DNA of 6,659 bases from Anaerolineaceae bacterium (GTDB lineage Bacteria > Chloroflexota > Anaerolineae > Anaerolineales > Anaerolineaceae): positions 5,300-11,958 of the forward strand of contig PMIV01000278.1 of NCBI GenBank assembly GCA_003158355.1, read 5' to 3'. A program made the position numbers and the translations under genes. This document shows positions 5,992 through 6,659 of the stretch, one piece after another; position 1 is the first letter of the stretch; each line of letters opens with the position of its first letter. Under the pieces are notes generated by a model. The model worked only from the letters and a program-made list of their open reading frames with translations, was not told where the DNA came from and did no database searches.

Positions 5992-6659
5992 TTCAGATAT
6001 TTATCCACCAGTAGAGCAAGCTTTTGTTTTTCTTGAGGAGCAATAGCACTTTTATTTGTAATCAAGGCATTCTCCAGGGCATTCCGACAGGTGCAGGAGG
6101 TAGATTCAGGCAGTTTCTCGACCAGTGAAAGGATCGTTTGTTGTGCCACCTCAGTGTTTTTATGCAATGTATTTACCACAATATCCACGCTGACGGTTGC
6201 TTCATTTTGATGCCAAACATCATAATCGGTCACATGGGCCATCACCGCATAGCAAATTTCTGCTTCCCGTGCCAGGAATGCTTCCGGTGACGTGGTCATT
6301 CCGATCAGAGACATTCCCCAGGCGCGGAATGCATTTGATTCCGCTTTGGTAGAGAAACGCGGACCTTCAATGGTAATCATTGTGCCGCCTAAATGGGCAG
6401 TTGCGCCAAATGCGGAAACGGTTTGGTACAGCGTAGTGGAGAGATCCTTGCAGAATGGATCGGCTGTATTGACGTGAACTACCAACCCCTGGCCAAAAAA
6501 GGAGCGTTGGCGGTTTTTAGTGAAATCAAAAAGTTGATCCGGGATAACAATTTCACCGGGAATAAAATCTTCGCGCAAGGACCCGCATGCGCTGACGCTG
6601 ACAATTCTTTCGACGCCCAGCATTTTCAGCGCCCAGATATTGGCACGGTAGTTTACTTC
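5988..6659 (-). CDS. mtnP: S-methyl-5'-thioadenosine phosphorylase (5'-truncated)
   Basis: This is a cytoplasmic enzyme of methionine salvage that splits methylthioadenosine with phosphate into adenine and methylthioribose-1-phosphate. The frame stays open to the right edge: upstream of the internal ATG at 6623, twelve more codons read EVNYRANIWALK, which match the family, so roughly 60-70 N-terminal residues lie outside the window. Clear family signatures are SACGSLRE (with PGEIVIPDQ after it), ADPFC, TIEGPRFSTKAES, GMTTSPE and VTDYDVWH. The two Asp residues of TDYD point to 6-aminopurine (adenine) specificity, whereas guanine/hypoxanthine phosphorylases usually have Asn there. Near the C terminus, C-T-C (codons 6095-6087) is a CxC pair as found in some archaeal and thermostable members. 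The TGA stop overlaps the GTG of the downstream SEDS-PBP gene, so the two are co-transcribed. I see no functional link between them. A purine nucleoside phosphorylase with broader specificity is the main alternative. Confidence 0.93.
   Translation of the reverse strand, partial: EVNYRANIWALKMLGVERIVSVSACGSLREDFIPGEIVIPDQLFDFTKNRQRSFFGQGLVVHVNTADPFCKDLSTTLYQTVSAFGATAHLGGTMITIEGPRFSTKAESNAFRAWGMSLIGMTTSPEAFLAREAEICYAVMAHVTDYDVWHQNEATVSVDIVVNTLHKNTEVAQQTILSLVEKLPESTSCTCRNALENALITNKSAIAPQEKQKLALLVDKYLK

Overview
The window carries six protein-coding genes packed with almost no spare DNA, at moderate GC. It most resembles a chromosomal segment of a Chloroflexota bacterium, probably Anaerolineae. 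That placement is inferred from the actinobacterial/chloroflexal style of the RodA and PbpA sequences, the small HNH protein and the general gene mix; no rRNA or other definitive marker is present. I see no mobile element, CRISPR array, tRNA or sign of recent transfer.

Layout. Bases 1-564 (+) hold the 3' part of a metallo-beta-lactamase-fold hydrolase of the RNase Z-like group; the window opens inside its HxHxDH metal site. Converging on it with a 5-base gap is a complete HNH endonuclease-family gene (570-1073, -), with a consensus -10 box so close to its ATG that the mRNA may be leaderless. Divergent from that, a TIGR01777-family SDR epimerase-like gene (1140-2048, +) is followed by tyrosyl-tRNA synthetase (2119-3333, +), which has its own extended -10 promoter and ends in a strong intrinsic terminator (3336-3368).

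Converging on tyrS from the right is a two-gene unit on the minus strand: a 5'-truncated S-methyl-5'-thioadenosine phosphorylase gene (5988-6659) and, overlapping its stop codon by 4 bases (GTGA), an 874-residue envelope protein (3367-5991).

The 874-residue protein is the notable item. It is one continuous fusion of a RodA-type SEDS peptidoglycan glycosyltransferase and a PbpA-type class B penicillin-binding protein. The SEDS half keeps its expected catalytic Asp. The PBP half keeps the fold signatures but has lost all three transpeptidase motifs (SxxK, SxN and KTG). It therefore reads as a self-contained SEDS polymerase carrying a catalytically dead PBP domain that could serve as an activator or scaffold. 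The other genes are ordinary housekeeping or salvage functions with no evident functional link to it.
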